From contig NC_069124.1 in NCBI RefSeq assembly GCF_026914265.1, positions 73,013,902-73,077,901 of the forward strand: a stretch of 64,000 bases of DNA, in the 5' to 3' direction. Below, piece by piece: positions 1 to 13,100 of the stretch. The position numbers and the translations under genes are program-made. The notes below the pieces were generated by a model. The model saw only the letters and a program-made list of their open reading frames with translations, was not told the DNA's origin and did not search any database. How positions within the stretch are numbered: position 1 is the stretch's first letter; every line of letters begins with the position of its first letter. Source of the DNA: Mya arenaria. Its lineage: Eukaryota; Mollusca; Bivalvia; Myida; Myidae.

Positions 1-3000
1 TATATAATACTCTTCAGCCAATGTTGATAACATTTGAAAGATAAAAAAAGAGTAGATGGTTGTTTTTGGTCACATATTTTTTGCTATTAATGTCCTGTTT
101 AATACAAGCATAAGCTGTTCTGTTATTCAATCACTAACCAGCCAAAACTTATTATCAAATGCAGTATGAAGAACACAGTGCTTTTGAATGCTTAACAAAC
201 CAAATTGCACAGAATATTTTTTCACATATACATTACTGCACACAGAAGAATAGTGATACATTACAATGAAAATCAATCCTGTGTTCATACTACATGTATT
301 TGAATTATCAAGAGGTGGACAAACTTCACCATACAAATCCTAACAACAGTTACTACAAGATGGCCTGGGTTTTTAATTAAATTTGATTTTTAATGGACTC
401 ATTTAATTAAGTGAACAAAGAACAATTGGAAAATGAATGCTCCTTCAGGTACTGTATGTAAATTCTATTATTACCGGTATATACTGAGTCAAGGTAGATT
501 TTAAAGAAAGCACATATTCTGCAATTTCTTTAGTTTCTATGTCTTGTTTTAATTTTCTATTGAGTGATAATATAAATAATTAGTATAAAACATATACTGC
601 AATAAAAACAGTACATAAATATATATATATTCATTTTCAATAAATTTTATTCATTTCAATAAATTAACCTTACTTCACAATAACCTTGATGCCCTTTACT
701 AGTTGAAATATTCATAGAAAACAAAGGAATATTTATGAAATAAAAAATACTTTTTAGTGTGACCTTTTGGGTATATTTAAAGTTTCCTTTTATTGTATTG
801 TCACATTTTATTCTCTCTAAAAGTCATAAGAACAACATCTGAAATAATCAGAATGGCCTTAACTTAATGGTATGTATAGTGGTAGACAAACCCAGTAAAT
901 TTTGAATTGGAAAAACTAAGCGAAAACTGTGAAAGAAACAAGAGTTGTTAGCAATGTGATACATCAGTAAGAAAGATTAATTCAATGCATTGTACATAAC
1001 GTTATTAATTTCATGTCAGTTTTCAGGGCTTTTTCTATAGTACCCACGGGTCCAAAGCAAAATATATGATATTTTTCCCAATCTGGTCTAAAAAAATAAT
1101 TGTTTGGTTAGGGTAACATCCTTTTCAAAAAAAGGTAGGTTGGGTAGGCTTTTTTTTAAATTAGGCTTTATATTAGTATGTTATTTACATCATTGGATAA
1201 TGGTGTTAAAGTTATCTCCTGTATCAGCATTTAAGGTTTTCAACTAAAAAAGTGAAAAGCAAAAACATTTAAAACGGTAGGGTCGGCGCCTATTCCGTAG
1301 GTAGGGTCGGGTTACATGAACCAAATGTATTTTTTTTAGGCCTCTTCAGAAAAAAATCCTAATCAAACAAAAGCAAAAAAAACTTTTTTATGGAAGTCTT
1401 TTTACCTGTACTGGTTCATTCAGTATCCTAATAAACTATATGTGTTATGAGATGTAAATTTTTGGAACTAATTGAAATCAGAAATTATTGATTTTCATCA
1501 CATTCAGAGATCTATCAGTTTGAAACATTAATTACATTATGTGTCATAATTTATTGCAATAGATATTTATACCCCAAGGACTGATATTTCAGCCTTTTAA
1601 GGTCTTTTGCAAGGGAAAAAACACTAATATATAAAAATTTCCTGATTCGCAGGAGACTTTAAAATTTCCCCATTTATGAATATTCACGACTCAAAATTTC
1701 CCAAAATGTCTAGGGTCTTTTTCCCAAAATGGGCAGAAAAAGACCTGGTTTTAGACACTTAACTTTTTTCTTGCATCATATGGTGTCTATTCCCTTTAAT
1801 ACTTTAAAAAAAAAAAGATTAAGTACAGGACATATCTTTTGGTACGACCAGGATAGGGTACGAAAATCACAGTCATCTTTATTCTTTACTTGTCTTTGGA
1901 TGAACTATTTTTAATATTGTGACATTAAGGAACTCAATGGCATTTGAATTCATAAATATTGTCAACATAGCACAGCCACTGAAACTAGGCCGTCATCTTA
2001 ATTCTAGGACCTAGATTTGTGAACTTTAGGTTACCACATTTTAATTAAGCCAATGCCACTTTAATCAAATTGGTTTTTGTGAAAAATAGTCAAACAAATA
2101 TTCAAAAATGTTTTTTTTTTATTTCAGCTTGAAATTAATATTTTAAGTATTTTGTAAACAATTATATAGAACTATTATATGTCAAATTATTCTTTATTTT
2201 ACTCGCAGTGGGGAAAAGGAATTTATACCATACAGTACATGTGAGCTCTACCGGCGGTAGGTAAAATATACCGGTTTTGCGACCCTTCTAACGCCATACT
2301 GCTTTTCCGTCCAAATCTACCGCTATTGAAAGCTTTTTTTAAAAAAACTCAAAATTAAATCAAATTGGCCCTAAAAATATTTTAAAAACCTCATTTCATA
2401 TAAACCATGCTAAAATTCCATATTTAACTGTCACTTTAAAGAACATGGTGCAATAGACAACTTGTCAAATCACTTCACACTTCGACCGAGATCGTTGCTA
2501 AATTACAAGTACAGTACAAAAGACCACTAATCAGCATTCTTTGTTAATTGGCATCCTATTAATCAGCATTTTTGTAAATATCAATGATATTATAAAACAT
2601 TAAAGAAAACAACATTTCAAAGGTGTTATTTATTATCTACAGTGTATAAAATTTTCGGCATTTTGCCAGGAAAATTGACATACACAATTCTGCAGTTGTC
2701 TGCACTTACACTCTCGGTGACTCTGACCTGTTTTGGCAGTCTGACTTGATTTTTTAGCAGCTCTTCTGAATATAAAATTGTTTTTACAAGCCAGAGGTAA
2801 TATTCCTTCTGTTTCTCAATCAAAAACACTGACATTTGACAAGTCTCTTAACCATGATGCATTTTATGCGTATTTTCCGAATATCTAAAAATAGTAACAT
2901 ATATATCAAATTTTTGTTTACATCCTTTCCATCATTGTTTTTGACTGAAAATTAAAGGAATTAGATATTCTACCACTTTTGAACCCAAACTAACGCATTT

Positions 3001-3085
3001 GAGACCTAAATTTACCTCTCTGGCATTGCCAAAGGCTAGCCTGTTTATACCCAAGACAAAACTGTCCCCAAGTTTATTTCTAATA
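1..3085. other. AT-rich intergenic stretch, no gene seen
   Basis: I found no exon with splice sites, no recognisable protein and no clear RNA gene here. The sequence is AT-rich with short homopolymer runs. Short open frames (for example around 1729-1914 and 2626-2835) lack any domain signature. Parts of 1040-1400 repeat short GGTAGG/GGTAGGGTCGG words and may be an old repeat remnant. Confidence 0.5.
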
Positions 3086-3999
3086 CTGTGAAATCATTAA
3101 TGTTCGTGGGGCATTAATGTTCGTCGTTTTCGAGGGTCGGGTGATCCACGAATTCAAGATCCCACGAAGTATAGACCCTTTATTCACTTTTTCAATTGCC
3201 ATGTTATGTACATACTCGGGTTTAATCGTTACAGAGGTCGCATTATTCCAGCGTAAATATCCCTCTCTCTTTATATCTTACTATCATCGTTTTGTTAATA
3301 TAATGTATCTGCCTTTAACAAATAATAAACCAAATCATTTAAATGTGTTTTATGAACCAAATGACAGAAGCACGTGCCTAAACGTGTGTTGTTCATGAAA
3401 ATCTCCAGGCTAATAAGATGAGTGTCGGTACTCGATTTTTTTCTTTAATGAAATAATTAATCAATTACATTGGAGGCCCTGAGCACCCACGTGACAATGT
3501 TCAAAACAACGCGTTCAATACACTCATTAAACAAAAACGTGTGAAAAGATTGAAATTATGTTATGAAATGAGATGATTTTCAAAGTGATTTAATTTGTAA
3601 ACATCAGCTTTCTTTTGGGATTGTTTTCTCAAATATACGGACCTTCTCGGTGTTTTCACAGTTTGCAAAATTCTTAATTGGCATTCAATGGCTTCGCCTA
3701 TCCGTATTTACGATCAGGGTACATCTTTTTTATGACCTTAATTTCAAATTAAATCGATAACTGACACGGGTATATGCACTAATTGGCATGTCATACCTCT
3801 TTAGCAAGTGTCATAAACCGTGTGTCGTAGAAGACTGAAATCACGGGCAAGCACGTGGAGATAATGCAGACAATCTAGGACGATCACAGTTTTGATTTTT
3901 TTTTCAAAAATGAAAAACCACGAATTCAAGTACCCACGAAATTGGAATTTTTCGGCAAACCACGAAATTTCATGACAACGAATTTAAATGATTTCACAG
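3086..3999. mobile_element. TA-flanked non-autonomous TIR element (~0.9 kb)
   Basis: The left end reads CTGTGAAATCATTAATGTTC and the right end is its inverse, AAATGATTTCACAG, giving a 13-bp near-perfect terminal inverted repeat. Each end is bordered by TA (3084-3085 and 4000-4001), which fits a TA target-site duplication as made by Tc1/mariner-type transposases. Both ends also carry subterminal words such as CCACGAATTCAAG (near 3150 and 3920) in inverted or direct array. No transposase frame is visible inside, so it would need an enzyme supplied from elsewhere. The superfamily is inference from the TA only. Confidence 0.6.
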
Positions 4000-4646
4000 T
4001 ACACCATTCTTGAAACACATTCAAATGCCAAAGTTTTTAGTGAGTGTCTTGAATTTTGATTTTCACCCAATTTTAAATTGACGTTATGGGTGAAATACCC
4101 AATTGCTTCAATTCTAATCTGGGGCACTAAAATACTCAACGAAATAGATGAAATCTCAAAACTGTTGCTAAGGCAAGCCTCAACATTGACCAAGATCACC
4201 GAATTGTCGAAAAACATAAACAAACGTTGTTTTAACAGGTGTTCGAGATTTGTATCCTGTACCGATATTGACCGTCAACCAGTTATTTCTAGTTCTACGA
4301 TATGAAAATTGAAAAGAGTTTGTAATTTGACATAACGAAAGGAAATTGAAGCAAGATAATAATAATTATCAAAAGAAAAAGACAACATAAAATACAAAAA
4401 CATATTACGTGTCATTGTTTATGTCTCGTCGAGATAACAAAGTTTTAAATGATAATTTGAATGAATTTCACTCCAGACGTCAGCAATCAAAACACAGGAA
4501 GTAGCCTTTGCGCCTGCGTAAATATCAAAAGATACACCCAACAGTTTATATTTATTGACCGAAATGTATTTGTGTTTGAAAAATCTTAAACGCAGTGAGC
4601 TCCCTTTACCAAGGGTTATGTTGAAATTACAGGGTACACTAATTTA

Positions 4647-4820
4647 CAGGGTGTGTATATTACCACGTGATAAATTGCGTCATGAATGATACGTCGGAAG
4701 GCAATATTCTGATTCGAATAAAGACTTTAAACAAAGATAACTTCACTATTTCTTCACCATTTTAAATAACTTCCGAAATAAGATTCATGACGTAATTTTT
4801 CAAGTGGTATACACACACTG
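4647..4820. mobile_element. 174-bp MITE with ATTTA target-site duplication
   Basis: The left end (CAGGGTGTGTATATTACCAC) and right end (GTGGTATACACACACTG) are inverted copies. The similarity runs inward about 40 bp through GCGTCATGAAT / ATTCATGACGT. ATTTA flanks both sides directly (4642-4646 and 4821-4825), a plausible 5-bp target-site duplication. It is too short to code for anything; a miniature inverted-repeat element is the simplest reading. Confidence 0.6.
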
Positions 4821-4825
4821 ATTTA

Positions 4826-6400
4826 ATACCCAGTTAAATGCTTGCGATACTACACGTCGTGCAAACAGTGCAAAAGCAGAGCTTAACGGTCACGTTATGA
4901 CACAGTAAGGCCTGCAAATGTTGACAGTGTGTGTAACATTGAATAGTTTTCCTAACTGAAGCTTCGGGAAAAACTCTAGGTTTCAGTATACCTCGTTAAT
5001 TAGGTTCAAATAGCAACAAGTACCAACAATAATCTGTTGAGACTTTTAGAGACTTATTTGTCATGAAAAGGGCCAGTTCTTTGGGCAAGCAGTGATCAGT
5101 CCAAAATAAGTCAACAGAAGAAGTTCTGTTTTGAATGAAATTTCATCCCGCAATACAAATGCTATGATAAGTTTGAGTTGTCTATACAATGAAATGGCAG
5201 AACTAATTGTCAAACACTTTCATTTGAAGTTGCAATTGTGGGTAGTAAACGTTGTCTGGTTTAATTTTGTAGTACTTACGACTGATCATAATTTCCGAAG
5301 CTGTCTAAGCAACCCTGAGCCACAACATGAGCATGCAGAATTTGCACCGATGTAAGCTTCATCTATCAAAAGTCCATTACCTGTTATTGTGTCACAGGTA
5401 CATCTTCATGCTATAGACTTATTGGTTCTATGGTACTGCACCAGGGAAGCTTTTTCCCTCTCTCTCACTTGGGCGGTATGCTCTCTTTACTATAGTGTCC
5501 TAGCTGTTTTTCAGGAATTGTGTGTAGGACACTGTGTGAAATGGATGCGGTCACCCAACAAGTCATCTGGCCATGCCATTCAACTGAATAAGATTGAAGC
5601 ATATTTGCCTGTTTGAAGGACTAGTACTAATTTTCCATTACACTTACAGTCAGAGACATTTGTTCGCCTTTACACATGATTCCACGTTCTTGACCCCCCC
5701 CCCCCCCCGAGGGTTAATTTACACCTGTGGGTATTTGCGTTTATATGTACATCTTTGCCCCCGAGGTGAATGCCATCATATAAACCAAACACAAGTGACC
5801 TACTTTTTTGTCTGAACATGACCCATGATCAAAATCTACTAAGAATTCACAGCAAAAATAATCTGAATTTCACGAAGATAAAATTGAACAAGAACGTCCC
5901 TGGGTGAATGCCAATGCTTGTCATCTTTTTTTAAACCGAAAAAGTGGCATAACTCGACAAATATTTATGTCCTAGTTATCGGCTTTGGCATGCATTTTGT
6001 CCCTGGTGGCATGTGCATATATTGAACACATTTTTCTATGAGCAAATTTTACGAAATAATATTTCATGCCATCAAAAAGCTAAGTATTTTTACTATGTAT
6101 AGTACAAAACCTCTGTGCATTGATCTTATTGCTTGGTGCCGTCTTATCAGATATCCGATCTGAGTATCTTGCTGTGCAGTTTTGGAGGTTTTATTATAGA
6201 AATGGACCCTAAATGGCCCTGAGCCAATAAACAATTACACAGGAAATTGGCCCCTACCGTGACAACAGTACAATAAGCAGGAGATGCACAAACATTCTTT
6301 AAACTCTCAAAACATTGTTGAGTAGGTAGTCTAGGGCAGTATGTCATAAAGATATAGTTGCAATGCAATTTGCTCTATTATCCAAGATATGATAAAATCT
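4826..6400. other. Intergenic, 5' flank of arrestin copy 1
   Basis: No gene is recognised. A poly-C run sits at about 5694-5708. The stretch from about 6415 to 6590 resembles sequence at 20860-21010 and 35490-35560 (shared words such as CAACTCCTTATTACCC and GGAAGGCCCTT). It is therefore either an interspersed repeat or part of the duplicated arrestin unit. Confidence 0.4.
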
Positions 6401-7014
6401 TCTTCGTTTATTTTAAGTCAACTCCTTATTACCCCAAAACATGTCGCAAAGGGTGCAAATTCTACTCCCCAAAAAAGTGTTCCTCAAAACTTAATAAGAC
6501 ATGAACTTTTGAAACGTTGTTATTGTTGGCCTTCCCCACCCTCTTTTGCACTATGGAAGGCCCTTAACGGCTGGAAGAGCAAATAGTAATTGATCATGAA
6601 TGACTCTCAAACGTTTATTTCTTTTTTCAGAAAATTATTTCAAATATAATTAAACACATTACAGGAAGATGGTTATTTGCAATTATTAATATGCCATGCT
6701 TTAAAATGTTCAATAACATTTGATCAGATAATACATTTTTTATTATGTATAGACTAGAATAATTTGAGATCGTGTTTAGCTATATTGTTTGATTATTGAT
6801 TTGTTTATTGAACGTGTTTGCATGTGCTGATCATATCTATCGGTATTCAAAGTTTGAGTAATTTGCATTTCATTTACATGTAGTTTTTTTTTTCTTTTTG
6901 ATCGAATTTTGCCATCCGGATAGAGCTACAAGTAGACTTTTGTGAATTTATACCTTGAACATTTCTGATTGTTTAACGATTTGGATACTTTTTAATTTCC
7001 AATGTTAGAGCAAG

Positions 7015-7129
7015 ATGGGTATAAGAACTCTAGCTGTGCAAATTGACGATCTTAAACAAGAATACTTTCCCGGAAACCAGGTATCTGGCCGGGTCGTGCT
7101 GGAAATTAGCGAAGAACTTAAAGTCAGAA
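7015..7129 (+). CDS. ARRDC-like: Arrestin copy 1, exon 1 (start codon)
   Basis: ATG follows CAAG and begins MGIRTLAVQIDDLKQEYFPG, the first strands of the arrestin N domain. The exon is 115 nt and ends in phase 1 at GTCAGAA|GTAAGT. Copy 2 has an ATG, length and donor in the same place, which supports this start. There is no signal peptide, as expected for a cytosolic adaptor. Confidence 0.85.
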
Positions 7130-10100
7130 GTAAGTGGTCACATTCTACTATTATCGCATAACTTTGTTATCTAAATATTTTAAACTTACGTAAACAACTA
7201 CGAATGAACCCGTGGTAATAATTATATGAATCAATGGTAACATTAATAAATGTCCTATTTTCATTCAAAGCTTGTAATACGTTTTCCCTTAATCCATGTC
7301 GTTAGACCCGGCCTGTGACTTAGCACCTTGACCTTGGACAATACATGAAACAAAACTTACTTCCATATTATAACTTAAAGCATTATAAACATAAAATATA
7401 TAGCCATTGAATGTTTGAAATATTAAAAAATTGGACTCCATTCCAAAACGAATGTCTACAGGAGACTTTGAATGCAATAGGGAAATCTAGGTTTCTACAG
7501 AATATGAAATTAATCGACAAAAAAGACCCAGAAAGCACTGTACAAGGAAGTATTAAATGCTGCACAATATTGTAAATAAAATGTTATAATAAGTCTTTTG
7601 TATTGATCTTCAATGGAATGATAGGATTGAATGCCTCAAATAAATACACTAGGTTTCAACTTTTGCAGTAACTCGATATGAGCGTTTGTTTTGTTCTTCA
7701 TAAATACAATAAATAGTTTAAATACACAAAGGCATATACTAAATATGTCTAAAGCAGCAATTTGTATTACGGTTATGTACGTGAAGTTAGCGGCCTAGCA
7801 GCGTGAAGTTAGTGGCCTAGCGGCCTGGCGACCTAGCGGCGTGAAGTTGACGGCCTAGCGGCGAGAAGTTAGTGGCCTAGCGACCTAGCGGCGTGCAGTT
7901 GACGGCCTAGCAGCGTGAAGTTAGTGGCCTAGCGGCCTGGCGACCTAGCGGCGTGAAGTTGGCGGCCTAGCGGCCTAATTTTTTTCTCTATTTCCAAGCA
8001 ATTGTTAATGCGTTTTTTTTAAACAATGATAAATCAAAGTTTTTTTTATTCATACAGTTAAATAGCGTCCTTAAATTGTTTTTTATTCAAAACATTTTTC
8101 TATACGTTTTATTCTAAAACAATTTTAAATCAACTGTTTTATGCACAAATTATCACTCTGAAGCGTTTTTCTTTTTAACTTTTTTTCAAAAATGTCGATC
8201 AAGCACTTCATGGCCTAGCGGCCTAGCGGCGTGAAATAATTAGCGGCCTAGCGGCCTAGCGGCCTAAAATTGAATCCTATTTCAAAGCATGTATACATGC
8301 ATTTTCTCCTGTGTGCATAAAAACAGTTAATATATCATTGTTAAAAAAATGCATGTAAACATGCTTTGAAATAGGATTCAATTTAGGCCGCTAGACCGCC
8401 AGGCCTCTAACTTCACGCCGCCAGGCCGCTGAAGTGCTCGATCGACTTTTTTGAGAAAAAAATGGTTATAATTGCTTAAGAGTGATAAGTTGGGCATAAA
8501 ACAGAAAATATATAAAAAAAATAAAAGGAGAAGCATGTTCACATGCTTTAAAAAGCTAACTGCTTGTTCGACTTTTTGAAAAAAATGTTAATAATCTCCC
8601 CAGAGTGATAGTCTGTGCATGAACACAGTTAATATGTCATTGTTTTAGAAAAAAATGCATGTATACATGCTTTGAAATAGGATACCCTTTTAGGCCGCCA
8701 GGCCGCTAGGCCGCTTACTTCACGCCGCTAGGCCGCTGAAGTACTCGATCGATCTTTTTGAAAAATAGTTGAAATACGCTTCAGAGTGATAATTTGTGCA
8801 TAAAAACAGTAAATATATCATTGTTTTGGAAGATCAGGCATGTTTAATGCTTTGAAATAGCTGACTGCTTTGTCGACGTTTTTTTAAAAAAAACCGGTTG
8901 ATAATCGCATATCGCTTCAATGTGTAAATGTGTGCATAAAAACAGTTAATATGTCATTGTTTTAGAAGAAAATGCATGTATACATGCTTTGAAATAGGAA
9001 ACCATTTAAGGCCGCTAGGCCGCCAGGCCGCTAACTTCACGCCGCTAGGCCGCTGGGCCGCTGGGCCGCTGAAGTGCTCGATTGACTTTTTTTTGTGCAT
9101 AAAAACAGTAAATATATCATTGTTTTAGAAGAACAGGCATGTTTAATGCTTAGAATTAGCTGACTGCTTTATCGACGTTTTTGAAAAAAAATATTGATTT
9201 AATATGTCATTGTTTTAGAAGAAAAAGCATGTATACATGCTTTGAAATAGGATACCATTTTAGACTGCTAAGCCGCTAGGCCGTTAACTTCACACCGCTA
9301 GGCCGCTAGGCCGCTGAAGTGCTTGATCGACTTTTTTTTAAAAAAGTTGAAAAACGCTTCAGAGTGATAATTTGTGCATAAAAACAGTAAATATATCATT
9401 GTTTTAGAAGATCAGGCATGTTTAATGCTTTGAAATAGCTGACTTTTTAATCGACTTTTTTGAAAAAACTATGTTGATTATCGCTAACAGCTTCAACGTG
9501 TTAATTTGTGCATTTAAACAGTTAATATGTCATTGTTTTAGAAGAAAATGCATGTATACATGCTTAAAAATAGGAAAGCATTTAAGGCCGCTAGGCCGCT
9601 AACTTCAAGTCGCTAGGCCGCTGAAGTGCTCGATCGACTTTTTTAGAAAAAAATGAAAAACGCTTCAGAGTGATAATTTGTGCATAAAACAGTAAATATA
9701 TCATTGTTTCAGAAGAACAGGCATGTTTGATGCTTAGAATTAGCGGACTGCTTTATCAACGTTTTTGAAAAAAAAAATGTTGATAATCGCTTCAATGTGT
9801 AAATGTGTGCATAAAAACAGTTAATATGTCATTGTTTTAGAAGAAAATACATGTATACATGCTTTGAAATAGGATTCAATTTAGGCCGCTAGGCCGCTAG
9901 GCCGCCAGGCCGCTAATTTCACGCCGCTAGGTTGCTGAAGTGCTTGATCGACTTTTTTGAAAAAAAGTTGAAAAACGCTTCAGAGTGATAATTTGTGCAT
10001 AAAACAGGTAATTTAAATTTGATTTAGAATAAAAGGTAAATAAAAATGTTCTGAATAGAAAACAATTTAAGGCGGCTATGTATCTGTATGAATAAAAAAC

Positions 10101-13100
10101 TTTGATTTGTCATTGTTTTGAAAAAAAACGCATTAACAATTGCTTGGAAATAGAAAAAATAATTAGGCCGCTAGGCCGCTAGGTCGGCAACTTCACGCCT
10201 CTAGGCCGCTAGGCCGCTAACTTTAGGCCGCTAGGCCACTAACTTCTCACCGCTACTACGGTTGTAGAAAAAAATCTCTAAATATTTCAAATGTACAATG
10301 ATTAAGAAAAATGTGTGTAAGGCAACGTTGCAGAACGTTTTTATATTTCAATCAATTTATGGACGCTCTCTGAAATGCTATGTGTGATATATCTATTTGG
10401 GTACAGATATGTTATCTTAATTTTAAGGCAGTGATCACATAATCACTCCAGTTTTCTAGGCCCATGTCATGTAATGTACATGTCAGTAATAAAGCAGAGA
10501 AACAAGAGATGTCGTAGAGCAGCGCACTCGACTTTACGCCGTTTTGTCTTAGAAATGAATACACTAATGATGAAATATATGCCAATCAAAAGCAATAACA
10601 TAGTTATATTAAAAAGCAAACAAGAAACGCCGCAATGCGACGAAACCAGGTTTTCAATGATTGACAAAAGAACTTCAGCCTTCGTTGTGAGATTCAGTTT
10701 CAACTGTTTTATGTATTGCTACTGAATAAGGAGGGGCTGGCCATGACAAGTTCAACTAAGTGGGAGACGTGAATAATAAACCACAGTCAGTGAAAAGGAC
10801 ATTTATTCAATGTCAAAACTAAATAATAAATACGAGTTTGACATCCTCGTAACATATTATTCACGACTAGCACATTGGGCGTCCAAATAACCGCCCAATA
10901 ATGAATAACCGTGTAACAATAAAACCACAATATACTAGAACAAATGCCTTAACATGTATATGTTCAATGAAATGACGTATAAAACAATACACAAACAATT
11001 AAGAAATGAGTTGATTGCACTAGAAATACACAACATAAAGAAATGCATAAAAATATATACATAGATTATTTGAATATTTATTGGTGTTGATTGATTGATG
11101 CCGGCAGAAGCGAAGCTATGTCGATATATTTACAATGTATATGCCCAGATAGCTTTTAGGACCGACTTCTTTATTTGCGATAGGATTGGGGAGCTAATAG
11201 GCTCAGAATATTGAATTGGTGTGCCATTACCTATTAACTCCGAGTGTTGGCGAGAAGGGTAGTCTGTGTCTTCCACAGACTTATCTGAGTCTGAAGTGTC
11301 GCTTCCTGGAATATGAACAGTCTGAACACCTCCAGGAGGGATATACATTGTGTGGATGGTTGATCTTCTCAGACGTGAACTGTAAGGGTTCGGAGGGGCT
11401 GGGATGACTATCTCAGCTTCACTTTCGGAATCTTCATGATATAATGATATGAAGTGATGATTGTTCATCGATAAAGAAGATACAGACGGATTTGCCAGAA
11501 CCGGGGCTTCTGCCTCCGCCTCACAATTCGAATTGTAATGTGACTGCAAAAGCCTAGTACGTTTTGACACGTTTGGAGAGGTATCCGGAAAAGCTGTGGC
11601 GCTGGCCGTTTTCTTACTTCTAGGCCGTCCAGTCCGCCTCTCAGTTGCCACCTTCTTATTTCAACCTGCAGTCAAGGCATGACGAGAGTTGTCTCGACTT
11701 GTTCCATGTAGTGGAATTGGTGCTTCTTTGTTAGTGTCTGTGTCGGGGCAGCAAGGACAACTAGATACCGTGGCAGCCTTACGTTTTTGACGCCGCAGAA
11801 AAAGTGTCATGCTGCACCAAACAAGGTTGACCCGCGCCACAACGTGGTCGCAATATGCACCGCACAAAGTCAAAAGATGTGCAAAATGCACTAAATAAAA
11901 AGTTGACCCGCGCCACAACGTGGTCGCAATGTGCACCGCACAAAGTCAAAAGATGTGCACAATGCACTAAATAAAAAGTTGACCCGCGCCACAACGTGGT
12001 AGCAATGTGCACCGCACAAAGTCAAAAGATGTGCACAATGCACTTAATAAAAAAGTTGACCCGCGCCACACCGTGGTCGCAATGTGCACCGCACAAGGTA
12101 AAAAATGTGCACCGCACAAAACAAAAAAGTTGGTCCGCGCCACACCGTGGTCGCAATGTGCACCGCACAAAGTCAAAAGATGTGCACAATGTACTTAATA
12201 AAAAGTTGACCCGCGCCACACCGTGGTCGCAATGTGCACCGCACAAGGTCAAAAAATGTGCACCGCACAAAATAAAGAAGTTGACCCGCGCCACACCGTG
12301 GTCGCAATGTGCTCGCACAAGGCCAAAAAATGTGCACAATGCACTAAATAAAAAGTTGACCCGCGCCACATCGTGGTCGCACGCACAAAATAAAAAAAAA
12401 GCTGACTCGCGCCACACCGTGGTCGCAATGTGCACCGCACAAGGCTAAAAAATGTGCACAATGCACTAAATAAAAAGTTGACCCGCGCCACACTGTGGTC
12501 GCAATGTGCACCGCACAAGGTCAAAAATGTGCACCGCACTAAATAAGGTTGACCCGCGCCACACCGTGGTCGCAATGTGCACCGCACTAAATAAGGTTGA
12601 CCCGCGCCACACCGTGGTCGCATTGTGCACCGCACAAGGTCTAAAATGTGAAGACTGCAAAAAATTATGACCACACCGTGGTCACATTCCAAAGCCACCT
12701 GTGGACACCTTGTGCACCACATAGACAAGAACATTTGCATACCCCACTGAAAACAGTGAAATCATGCCACACTGTAGTAACAAACAATATTATACAATTA
12801 ATAAAACTGTAAAGATGTATTTTCAACTAATCAAACTGAAATATCAAGCATAAAGCTTATCGTAATGGAATATCATTGACGAAGTTGAATATTCTTCATA
12901 AATTAAGGAAGTGCAAAGCTATTCCAAACTTTTGCGTAATGTACCAAGCTAGTTATTGAAACATAAAAACGTAACTTGCGTATCACTTGACTGTGGTATG
13001 GAAGGCTGCAACTCTGGCTGCCCGAAGATTTGACAAAAGTTTGAACTACCCGTCTCTGGAAAGGTGGCAACCATCTGGACTGAAGTGTATTGCCTTCGCC

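Noticed and set aside
11816..12740. Multiple overlapping open frames of 60-163 codons on both strands
   Set aside because: They run across the 76-bp satellite and simply repeat its translation; no start context, splice sites or domain.
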